DNA of 5,566 nucleotides, from contig JAEYNS010000190.1 of NCBI GenBank assembly GCA_023412435.1, positions 1-5,566 of the forward strand, read 5' to 3'. The DNA comes from Actinomycetes bacterium. Lineage in GTDB: Bacteria > Actinomycetota > Actinomycetes > Propionibacteriales > Propionibacteriaceae. Shown piece by piece: positions 1-5,441 of the stretch. How positions within the stretch are numbered: position 1 is the stretch's first letter; each line of letters starts with the position of its first letter. A program made the translations under genes and the position numbers. The notes beneath the pieces are model-generated. The model did no database searches. It had not been told where the DNA came from and saw nothing but the letters and a program-made list of their open reading frames with translations.

Positions 1-1318
1 TCGCGATCAGCAGGTGCATGATCTCGGTCGAGCCCTCGAAGATCCGGTTGATCCGCAGATCACGCAGGATCTGCTCGACGGCGGCGGGACGCTCCCCCCT
101 GGCCTCCAGCGAGTCGGCCGTCTCATAACCACGCCCGCCGCGGATCTGAACGAGCTCGTCGGCCACCCGCCAGGCCATCTCGGAGGCGTACAGCTTCAGC
201 AGCGCGGCCTCGATCCTGATGTCGTTGGTCTCGTCGTCGGCCAGCATGCAGGACAGGTCGAGCATCGACTCCAGGGCGTAGGTGGTGCCCGCGATGAAGG
301 CGACCTTGGTCGCGATCGCCTCGTGGGCACCGATCGGGCGTCCCCACTGGACGCGTTCGGCGGACCAGCCGCGAGCCACGTTGAGGCACCACTTGGCGCC
401 GCCGACGCACATCGCCGGGAGCGCGAGCCGTCCGGTGTTGAGCGTGGCCAGGGCGACCTTCAGGCCACGCCCCACGCCCATCACCATGTTCTTGGCCGGA
501 ACCCGGACCCGGTGGAAGCGGATCACCGCGTTCTCTATCCCGCGCAGCCCGAGGAACTCGTTGCGGGCCTCCACCGTGATGCCGGGGGTGTCGGCCTCGA
601 CCACGAACGCGGTGATGCCGCCCCGGTCGCTCTCGGTCGCCGGTACCCGCGCCAGCACCAGGTAGAGGCTCGCGATCGTCCCGTTCGTCGCCCACCGCTT
701 CACGCCGTCGATCAGGTAGTCGGCGCCGTCGGGGGTCGCGGTGGTCGCCAGCCGGGCGGGGTCGGAGCCGACATCCGGCTCGGTCAGCAGAAAGGCGGAC
801 ACCTCGCCGGCGGCGAGCCGGGGCAGGAAGCGTCGCCTCTGTTCCTGGGAGCCGAAAAGCTTGAGCGGCTGCGGGACCCCGATCGACTGGTGGGCACTGA
901 GCAGGGCGCCCAGCGACGGGTTGCTGGAGGAGATCAGGGTGAGCGCCCTGGTGTAGTACAGGTGCGACAGGCCCTGGCCGCCGTACTCCTCGGCGATCGT
1001 CATGCCGAACGCGCCGAGCTCGGCGAGCTCGTCGAACAACTCGTCGTACACCCGGGCCTCGCGCTCGATCCGGCGGCCGTCGATCCGCTCGGTGAGCGCG
1101 GCGGCGCGGGCAAGGAAGGCCTCACCCTTGGCCCTGGCCTCCGGGGAAGGGGTGGGCCACGGATCCACGAGGTCGAGCCGGAAGCGTCCCAGGAAGAGCT
1201 CCTTGCCGAAGCTCGGTCGTGCCCATTCGGTCTGGCGGGCGGCCTCGGCGACCTTGCGCGCCTCCCGCTCTGTGGGTCCCTGGCTGGTCGGTCTGGTGTG
1301 TTCCTTCTGTGCAGTCAC
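1..1318 (-). CDS. Acyl-CoA dehydrogenase, FadE10-like long form (C-terminus beyond the window)
   Basis: Flavoenzyme expected to catalyse the FAD-dependent alpha,beta-oxidation of acyl-CoA thioesters, the first step of beta-oxidation, in the cytoplasm. The frame gives 439 residues from a GTG start and runs off the left edge. Seen: an N-terminal extension (residues 17-50, with EREARKVAEAAR and SFGKELFLGRF); the acyl-CoA dehydrogenase N-terminal helices with IAEEYGGQGL (108-117); the middle beta-domain with FLLTEPDVGSD (176-186) and VKRWATNG (206-213), which contact FAD and substrate; and the C-terminal helical domain with QIRGGRGYE (391-399). RIFEGSTEIM (425-434) follows, with Glu428 in the position of the catalytic base. 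From memory, the extension and motifs match mycobacterial FadE10 (about 650 residues), so roughly 200 residues should be missing. The GTG start is supported by GGGAGG at 1323-1328, 4 nt upstream. It diverges from the lipoprotein gene. Chain-length specificity cannot be read from sequence. Confidence 0.93.
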   Translation of the reverse strand, partial: MTAQKEHTRPTSQGPTEREARKVAEAARQTEWARPSFGKELFLGRFRLDLVDPWPTPSPEARAKGEAFLARAAALTERIDGRRIEREARVYDELFDELAELGAFGMTIAEEYGGQGLSHLYYTRALTLISSSNPSLGALLSAHQSIGVPQPLKLFGSQEQRRRFLPRLAAGEVSAFLLTEPDVGSDPARLATTATPDGADYLIDGVKRWATNGTIASLYLVLARVPATESDRGGITAFVVEADTPGITVEARNEFLGLRGIENAVIRFHRVRVPAKNMVMGVGRGLKVALATLNTGRLALPAMCVGGAKWCLNVARGWSAERVQWGRPIGAHEAIATKVAFIAGTTYALESMLDLSCMLADDETNDIRIEAALLKLYASEMAWRVADELVQIRGGRGYETADSLEARGERPAAVEQILRDLRINRIFEGSTEIMHLLIA

Positions 1319-1322
1319 GGTG

Positions 1323-1328
1323 CCTCCC
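1323..1328 (-). promoter_or_regulatory. Shine-Dalgarno for the acyl-CoA dehydrogenase
   Basis: On the minus strand GGGAGG lies 4 nt before the GTG at 1318-1316. It fixes this GTG as the start, since no ATG with a comparable site precedes the conserved N-terminal extension. Confidence 0.7.
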
Positions 1329-1364
1329 GGCGTCCACAACTCCTCCCACCATCGGGATCCCTCC

Positions 1365-1370
1365 ACGCTA
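1365..1370 (-). promoter_or_regulatory. Possible -10 hexamer (TAGCGT) for the acyl-CoA dehydrogenase
   Basis: The minus strand reads TAGCGT, matching the actinobacterial TANNNT -10 pattern. It would put the transcript start near 1358 and give a leader of about 40 nt containing the Shine-Dalgarno. No convincing -35 lies 16-19 bp upstream, so this is tentative. The same hexamer sits in an inverted copy before the lipoprotein gene. Confidence 0.35.
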
Positions 1371-1452
1371 GCCTTCCGCCCCAAGATCGCAGAAGGTCCG
1401 GCGATTCGGGCTGCTCCGGGCAACCAAGAACCCCGGGTCGCCCGGCGCCCGC

Positions 1453-1458
1453 TAGCGT
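1453..1458 (+). promoter_or_regulatory. Possible -10 hexamer (TAGCGT) for a leaderless lipoprotein mRNA
   Basis: TAGCGT ends 6 nt before the ATG at 1465 and no Shine-Dalgarno lies between. That is the arrangement expected when transcription begins at the start codon itself, which is common in actinobacteria. No good -35 is visible. Confidence 0.4.
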
Positions 1459-1464
1459 GGTGCC

Positions 1465-2067
1465 ATGCGCCCGCTGGTGCGATTCGTCGGGGCGGCCCTG
1501 GTGGCCGTCGCGTGCTCGGGATGCGGCCTGGCCTGGATCCCGTACGACGAGACCCCGATGCCGGCCCCGGCTCCGTCCACGACACGTCCGGAACCGAGCC
1601 CGACACCGACCCAGGAGGACGACGCCTACACCGGTGCGCTGGCGCCGGACGCCGGCTGCGTCACGCTGGACGCGGCAGCCCTGGCCTACTTCGAGGACAA
1701 GGGGCTCGTGGGCGGCGCCATCACCTACCCGCGGGGCGCCATGGTGAAGGCGAACGCGGACTGGTGGACGGTGGCCGTGGCCACGCAGGTCAACCCCAAC
1801 AGCGACGGCCGGACCACCGACAACGTCGACCCGTTCGCCTTCTTCATCTCGACCCGGCCCGCCCAGGACGACTTCGAGCGCGCCACCACCCGCCGACTGT
1901 CCCCGGCCGGGGGTGGTGAGGCCCTGACGAGGGCGCGGGAGTGCCTGGCCAAGGTGCCCACCCCGAAGCCCACCCCGTCGCCCGGGGCGCCCGACACGTA
2001 CACCGGCAAGCTGGCCAAGGGGGCCACCTGCACGACGGTTCCGGCAGCGATGCTCGACCAGCTCTAG
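1465..2067 (+). CDS. Putative lipoprotein with a duplicated domain, truncated by an in-frame amber codon
   Basis: Function unknown; I do not recognise the family. Seen: a lipoprotein signal peptide (MRPLVR, then a hydrophobic stretch at 7-16, then Cys17 or Cys20 in AVACSGC), implying export and lipid anchoring on the outer face of the membrane. A Pro/Thr/Ser-rich linker (31-49) follows, then a domain at about 55-160 with TYPRG (87-91), WWTVAVATQVNPN (100-112), DNV (119-121) and Cys65 and Cys160 near its two ends, which could form a disulfide. A second Pro/Thr linker (165-173) leads into a second copy starting at Tyr179, but TAG at codon 201 ends the frame 22 residues into it. Codon 201 aligns without gaps to Glu77 (GAG) of copy 1. 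The frame continues intact to 2337, so the ancestral protein was probably about 290 residues. As written, the product keeps one whole domain and could still function. Confidence 0.75.
   Translation: MRPLVRFVGAALVAVACSGCGLAWIPYDETPMPAPAPSTTRPEPSPTPTQEDDAYTGALAPDAGCVTLDAAALAYFEDKGLVGGAITYPRGAMVKANADWWTVAVATQVNPNSDGRTTDNVDPFAFFISTRPAQDDFERATTRRLSPAGGGEALTRARECLAKVPTPKPTPSPGAPDTYTGKLAKGATCTTVPAAMLDQL
1627..1944 (+). repeat. Lipoprotein domain repeat, copy 1
   Basis: This encodes residues 55-160, from YTGALAPDAGC to RARECL. It aligns with copy 2 at a fixed offset of 124 residues over at least Tyr55 to Val121, sharing YTG, the first Cys, VGGA, TYPRG, WWTVAVAT, NP/HPN and DNV. This copy is uninterrupted. 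Confidence 0.8.
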
Positions 2068-2322
2068 GCCGTCGGCCGGGTCGGGGGAGCCGTCACCTAC
2101 CCGCGCGGGCGGATGGTTCGGGCCAACCGCACCTGGTGGACGGTCGCGGTGGCGACCGAGGTGCATCCCAACAACTCGGGGCTGACCCGCGACAACGTGC
2201 CCGCCACGGCGCTGTTCGTCACCAACGACCCGTCTCTCAGGGAGTCCTCCAGGGCCCGCGTCGTGTACTTCCCGCTCAAGCCGACGAAGCGGGACACCGC
2301 CGCGGCCAGGGCGCTGAAGTGC
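1999..2322 (+). repeat. Lipoprotein domain repeat, copy 2, carrying the amber codon
   Basis: This encodes the second copy, from YTGKLAKGATC to ALKC. It matches copy 1 without gaps through the DNV motif; the final Cys is displaced by two residues, so a small indel lies near the end. DNA identity is strongest around TGGTGGACGGT. The TAG at 2065-2067 falls inside it. Confidence 0.8.
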
Positions 2323-2337
2323 CTGGGTGCGGGATAG
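2068..2337 (+). pseudogene. Disconnected C-terminal half of the duplicated lipoprotein
   Basis: In the same frame as the lipoprotein gene and directly after its TAG, 89 sense codons remain open to a second TAG at 2335-2337. The translation repeats copy 1: VGGAVTYPRG, then WWTVAVATEVHPNNS, then RDNV, and a final Cys in ALKCLGAG. The only ATG (2113) lies inside the conserved core just after TYPRG, with no good ribosome site, and a product from there would lack half the domain and any signal peptide. I therefore read this as the tail of one gene broken by a single stop codon, not as an independent gene. Readthrough or a sequencing error are the alternatives. It ends 14 bp from the convergent PCD-VOC gene, with no terminator hairpin between them. 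Confidence 0.7.
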
Positions 2338-2351
2338 GCGGAGCGCGGGTC

Positions 2352-3641
2352 TCAGTCCTGGGCCATCGCCTCGGCCCGCCCCGGCACCACGGCGAAGTCG
2401 ATCTCGTTGCCCTCCGGGTCGGCGACCGTCCACCAGAACGGCGCGTCGGCGTCGTAGACCACGCGTCCACCCGCCGCGACCGCTGCGGCCACCCGAGCCT
2501 CAGCCTGGTCCAGCGGCACAAAGAGGTCGACGTGGATCCGGTTGCGCTGCGGGCGCGGCTCGTCCAGTTGCTGGAAGAAGACCGGCGGATTCAACCGGCG
2601 CGGGTCGTACAGGGCGGTGAGCTCGGCCCGCGGGTCCTCGACGTAGCCGAGGGCCACCCGCCAGAACTCCCGCACCGGCGGGATGTCGAGGGCGTCGATC
2701 CCCAGCTGGAAGTCCTGGACCCGGTTGGGGTCAGCGGTCAGGCCCAGGTCGCGTGCGGCCGCCTGGACCCCGCGGGCGAGCGCAGTGAAGCCGTCCGCCT
2801 CGTACTGGTCCTTGCCGCTGTCGACGGTCACGCCGGTGTAGCGCAGGTCGAGCAGCAGCGGCAGCCCCGCGGCGTCCGCCAGCCCTGCCGCTGCTTCGAC
2901 CAAAGCGACGCCCTGACCGAAGTCGGCGATCGGGTAGTGCACGGCCGCGGTGAGCATCGCCCGCCAGTCGTCGGTGCCCTCACCGCTGGAGAGGTCGTCG
3001 GCGCCGGCGAGCGGGAAGACGTCCGCCTCGTTGCCCTCGGGATCGGCCATCGTCTTCCACCACCGGTTCTCGTAGTGCACCCGGGCGCCGACGGCCTCCA
3101 GCGCGTTCAGCTTGGCGGCGCCCCGCTCCCACGGCGTGCCGGCGTCGACGTGGATCCGGTTCCGCAGCGGTCGTGGGGCGTCCATCTCCTGGAACCAGAT
3201 CCGCGGGTGCCGGCGCAGTGGGTCCTCCAGCAGGTCGTCGGCGGCCCTGTCGAATCCGAGCGCGGCCTGCCAGAACGGGACCACCGCACCGACGTCGAGC
3301 ACGTCGATCGCCAGTTGCAGGCGCTGCATGACGGCCGGATCGGCCGTCAGACCCAGGTCGGCCGCGGCGGCCGAGATCTGCCGGGCGAGTTCGACGTCCT
3401 TGTCGGTCAGCGACCCGACGTCGTGGGTGAACAGCCGGACGTGCACCCCGTCCGCCCGCAGGTCGACATCCGGGTGGTGCCCGGCGGCCTCCGCCAGGTC
3501 ACCGGTCCGGCGGACGAACGCAGCCCCGGCGGTGTGGGAACCGGTCGCGAACCAGGCGTCAGCGCCCGCGTTCAGCACCCGCCAGTCGCCGGTGCCGTCG
3601 CTGTCCTGGAACTGCCTGGCGGTCAGCGGCGTTGTCGGCAT
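2352..3641 (-). CDS. Duplicated pterin dehydratase (PCD)-glyoxalase (VOC) fusion protein
   Basis: Cytoplasmic protein of 429 residues with four domains. (1) Residues about 15-102 resemble pterin-4a-carbinolamine dehydratase: GHHPDVDLR (54-62) and THD (72-74) hold the family's catalytic histidines. (2) About 105-211 is a VOC/glyoxalase-like domain with FWQAALGF (123-130), NRIHVD (161-166) and ADPEGNEADVF (199-209). (3) About 222-305 is a second PCD-like copy in which HHP has become LPL (260-262) and the THD histidine is gone, so it is probably inactive. (4) About 308-420 is a second VOC domain with FWRVALGY (326-333), NRIHVD (367-372) and ADPEGNEIDF (407-416). Both linkers carry DLGLTADP, confirming duplication of a PCD-VOC unit. 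His164/Glu205 and His370/Glu413 could be metal ligands, but the usual first VOC histidine is Gln in both. The ATG at 3641 is chosen because GGGAGGAG precedes it and PCD homology starts shortly after. Substrate unknown; classical PCD dehydrates 4a-hydroxytetrahydrobiopterin. Confidence 0.88.
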   Translation of the reverse strand: MPTTPLTARQFQDSDGTGDWRVLNAGADAWFATGSHTAGAAFVRRTGDLAEAAGHHPDVDLRADGVHVRLFTHDVGSLTDKDVELARQISAAAADLGLTADPAVMQRLQLAIDVLDVGAVVPFWQAALGFDRAADDLLEDPLRRHPRIWFQEMDAPRPLRNRIHVDAGTPWERGAAKLNALEAVGARVHYENRWWKTMADPEGNEADVFPLAGADDLSSGEGTDDWRAMLTAAVHYPIADFGQGVALVEAAAGLADAAGLPLLLDLRYTGVTVDSGKDQYEADGFTALARGVQAAARDLGLTADPNRVQDFQLGIDALDIPPVREFWRVALGYVEDPRAELTALYDPRRLNPPVFFQQLDEPRPQRNRIHVDLFVPLDQAEARVAAAVAAGGRVVYDADAPFWWTVADPEGNEIDFAVVPGRAEAMAQD

Positions 3642-3775
3642 GTCCTTCTCCTCCCGCCCGTCCACGACGAGGCTCGGGGATGGTCTCCCCGCAGTATCTC
3701 CGGCGGCGGGAGCCACGCAGCCGGGCACTTGTGCGTAACCTCGGTGTCGGGCCCGCGGGGCTCGAGTCCGTCGGG
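3642..3775. other. Intergenic region between gap and the PCD-VOC gene
   Basis: This 134-bp stretch follows the gap stop and precedes the PCD-VOC start, both on the minus strand. It holds the PCD-VOC Shine-Dalgarno (GGGAGGAG on the minus strand, roughly 3648-3655) and a 6-bp-stem hairpin at 3675-3691 without a T-run. I see no convincing promoter or intrinsic terminator, so whether the PCD-VOC gene is read from the TetR-gap promoter or its own is open. Confidence 0.5.
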
Positions 3776-4780
3776 CTACAGCGCGGCCCCGATGCGTTCG
3801 GAGAACTCGACGAGCCGGTTCGAGAACCCCCACTCGTTGTCGTACCAGCCGAGCACCTTGACCTGATTGCCGACGACCTCGGTCAGCGGAGCGTCGAAGA
3901 TGGACGAGTGCGGGTTGCCGACGATGTCCGCCGACACCAGCGGCGCCTCGGAGTACTGCAGGTACCCCTTGAGCGGTCCTTGCGCCGCGGCCTGCGCGAA
4001 GGCGTGGTTGACCTCGGCGACGCTCGCGCTGCGTTGGAGAACCGCGGTCAGGTCGGTGATCGAACCCACCGGGACGGGGACCCGCAGGGCGAAGCCGGTG
4101 AGGCGTCCGTCCAGTTCGGGAATCACCTTCCCGATGGCCTTCGCCGCACCCGAGGAGGTCGGGATCGTCGACATCGCGGCGGCCCGCGCCCGGCGCAGGT
4201 CGGAGTGCGGGGCATCGTGCAGCCGCTGGTCGCCGGTGTAGGCGTGGATGGTGGTCATCAGGCCGCTCTCGATGCCGAATGCATCGTTGAGCACCTTCGC
4301 CAGCGGGGCCAGCGAGTTGGTGGTGCAGGACCCGTTGGAGAAGACATCCGAGGCGGTCGGGTCGAGCCGGTCGTCATTCACGCCGAGGACGAAGGTCGGC
4401 ACGTCACCCTTCGCGGGCGCTGAGACGATGACCTTCCTCGCCCCGCCCTTCAGGTGGGCGAGCGCCCGGGCGCCATCGGTGAAGAAGCCGGTCGACTCGA
4501 TCACCACGTCCGCGCCGAGGTCGCCCCACCTGATCGCGCCCGGGTCGCGTTCGGACAGAACCGCGAATCTGGTGTCGCCGACGCTGATGGTGTCGCCGTC
4601 CACGCCGACCCCGTCGAGGTGGCCGGAGACCGAGTCCCACTCCAGCAGGGTGGCCAGGGTCGCGGCGTCGGTGAGGTCGTTCACCGCCACCACCTGGACG
4701 TCGGCGGCGTTCGCCAGAGCCGCGCGCAGGTAGCTGCGTCCGATCCGGCCGAAGCCGTTGATACCGATCCGAACCGTCAT
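3776..4780 (-). CDS. gap: Type I glyceraldehyde-3-phosphate dehydrogenase, divergent paralog
   Basis: Expected to oxidise glyceraldehyde 3-phosphate to 1,3-bisphosphoglycerate with NAD(P)+ and phosphate in the cytosol. The 334 residues match the normal family length. Seen: the Rossmann motif INGFGRIGR (7-15); Asn34-Asp35, the acidic residue that favours NAD+; the catalytic SCTTN (151-155) with Cys152; His179 in TIHAYTGDQ; PTSSGAAKAIG (207-217) and Arg233 for phosphate binding; and the C-terminal WYDNEWGFSNRL signature. Departures from the usual actinobacterial form: SNGSCTTNS replaces SNASCTTNC, DAPHS replaces DGPHK, and GWYDNEWGF replaces SWYDNEWGY. These suggest a paralog, not the glycolytic gap normally followed by pgk and tpi, neither of which is here. 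The ATG lies 1 bp after the TetR stop, so the two genes are surely co-transcribed; GGAGAGG about 10 nt upstream is its ribosome site. It ends in TAG. Confidence 0.95.
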   Translation of the reverse strand: MTVRIGINGFGRIGRSYLRAALANAADVQVVAVNDLTDAATLATLLEWDSVSGHLDGVGVDGDTISVGDTRFAVLSERDPGAIRWGDLGADVVIESTGFFTDGARALAHLKGGARKVIVSAPAKGDVPTFVLGVNDDRLDPTASDVFSNGSCTTNSLAPLAKVLNDAFGIESGLMTTIHAYTGDQRLHDAPHSDLRRARAAAMSTIPTSSGAAKAIGKVIPELDGRLTGFALRVPVPVGSITDLTAVLQRSASVAEVNHAFAQAAAQGPLKGYLQYSEAPLVSADIVGNPHSSIFDAPLTEVVGNQVKVLGWYDNEWGFSNRLVEFSERIGAAL

Positions 4781-4781
4781 C

Positions 4782-5393
4782 TCAGTGATTCCTCTCCATC
4801 GGTGCAGCGTCGTCCACGCGGCGGGACTGTGTGGTTGCGCAGGCGCGCAGCAGGTCGAGGGCGCCGGCCCGCGCCTCCTCCGAGGGGGCCGGGTCCTGTG
4901 CAGCGATCGCGAGGACGTAGCCGCCCTGGATCGTCGCGGTCAGCAGGTACGCCAGCCGGTCGGGGTCGAGACCGGGGTCGAGCTGCCCGAGCTCGATCGC
5001 GTCCCGGATCACGCCGGCGAGGGCGTCGTGGACGGTGGCGAACGCGGCCGCGATCGGCTTCAGCAGGGCCGGATCGGCGGCCACCAGGGGGTCCTGGGTC
5101 ATCCGGCCGACCTTGCAGCCCTTCAGCGCCGGCAGCGGCCGGGTCAGGTAGGCGGTGAGCCTCTCCAGTGGGTCACCGGGCCCCCTCAGCAGTTGCTGGG
5201 TAGCCGGCACCAGGTCGGCGCAGTTGCGCTCAAGGGCGGCCAGGGCGAGATCCCGCTTGCTGGGGAAGTGGTGGTACATGCTGCCCTGCCCGACGCCGGA
5301 GCGCTCCCTGACTTCGCGGGGGCTGGTCGCTGCGTAGCCGCGCTCCCACATCAGCTCGCTCATCGACTGGACCAGGCGCTCGCGGGACTCCAT
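4782..5393 (-). CDS. TetR/AcrR-family transcriptional repressor
   Basis: Cytoplasmic DNA-binding regulator of 203 residues, the usual TetR size. Residues about 5-50 form the N-terminal helix-turn-helix domain: RERLVQSMSELMWERGYAATSPREV, then RSGVGQGSMYHHFPSKRDLALAAL. The rest is the helical ligand and dimer domain, containing LKGCKVGRMTQDP and a C-terminal helix rich in Ala and Leu; the ligand cannot be predicted. The frame is open upstream to 5525, but ATG 5393 is chosen because the helix-turn-helix begins just after it and a strong promoter ends 6 nt before it, giving a leaderless transcript. Any earlier start would lie in or beyond the promoter. It is followed 1 bp later by gap and is divergent from the NmrA-like frame. 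The dyad over its promoter points to autorepression, and so to repression of gap. Confidence 0.93.
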   Translation of the reverse strand: MESRERLVQSMSELMWERGYAATSPREVRERSGVGQGSMYHHFPSKRDLALAALERNCADLVPATQQLLRGPGDPLERLTAYLTRPLPALKGCKVGRMTQDPLVAADPALLKPIAAAFATVHDALAGVIRDAIELGQLDPGLDPDRLAYLLTATIQGGYVLAIAAQDPAPSEEARAGALDLLRACATTQSRRVDDAAPMERNH

Positions 5394-5399
5394 GACTCG

Positions 5400-5428
5400 A
5401 CTGTACATACCTCTAGGTACAGTCTCAA
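5400..5428 (-). promoter_or_regulatory. Promoter of the TetR-gap operon
   Basis: On the minus strand TTGAGA (5428-5423) matches the -35 consensus TTGACA at five of six bases. TACAGT (5405-5400) is a TANNNT -10. They are separated by exactly 17 bp. Six bases then separate the -10 from the ATG at 5393, so transcription probably starts at or next to the start codon. No Shine-Dalgarno is present. Confidence 0.7.
5401..5422. promoter_or_regulatory. Probable TetR operator (22-bp imperfect palindrome)
   Basis: The arms are CTGTAC at 5401-5406 and GTACAG at 5417-5422; the two next-inner TA/TA base pairs also match, giving 8 of 11 paired positions. A second dyad, TACCT-CT-AGGTA, is nested off-centre at 5408-5419. 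The palindrome fills the spacer between -35 and -10 and overlaps the -10, the classic place for a TetR-family repressor to block RNA polymerase. Binding by the adjacent TetR is inferred. Confidence 0.65.
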
Positions 5429-5441
5429 GGCCCATTTGTGT

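Noticed and set aside
14..1747. Long plus-strand open frame of 577 codons
   Set aside because: It lies antisense to the acyl-CoA dehydrogenase, has low-complexity Arg/Gly/Pro-rich translation with no motifs, and runs into the lipoprotein gene in another frame. It is a high-GC shadow.
2065..2067. TAG read as a sense codon (amber recoding or pyrrolysine)
   Set aside because: TAG serves as the ordinary stop of gap and at the end of the same lipoprotein frame, and no recoding hairpin or special context was recognised. A nonsense change is simpler.
2113..2337. Independent 74-residue gene starting at ATG 2113
   Set aside because: The start lies inside the conserved repeat core, lacks a ribosome site and would remove half the domain. 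It is the continuation of the amber-split lipoprotein.
1315..2433. Minus-strand open frame of 372 codons
   Set aside because: It is antisense to the lipoprotein, whose domain repetition and signal peptide show the real frame. The translation is Arg/Gly-rich without motifs.
3675..3691. Hairpin CGGGGA-loop-TCCCCG as a terminator after gap
   Set aside because: The stem is only 6 bp, no T-run follows on either strand, and it lies about 85 bp past the gap stop close to the next gene.
3642..3833. Upstream extension of the PCD-VOC protein to ATG 3833
   Set aside because: It would overlap the 3' end of gap and add an Arg-rich stretch without homology. ATG 3641 has a strong Shine-Dalgarno and fits the PCD start.
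1941..3866. Long plus-strand open frame of 641 codons
   Set aside because: It is antisense to the well-supported PCD-VOC gene, and its translation shows no recognisable domain.
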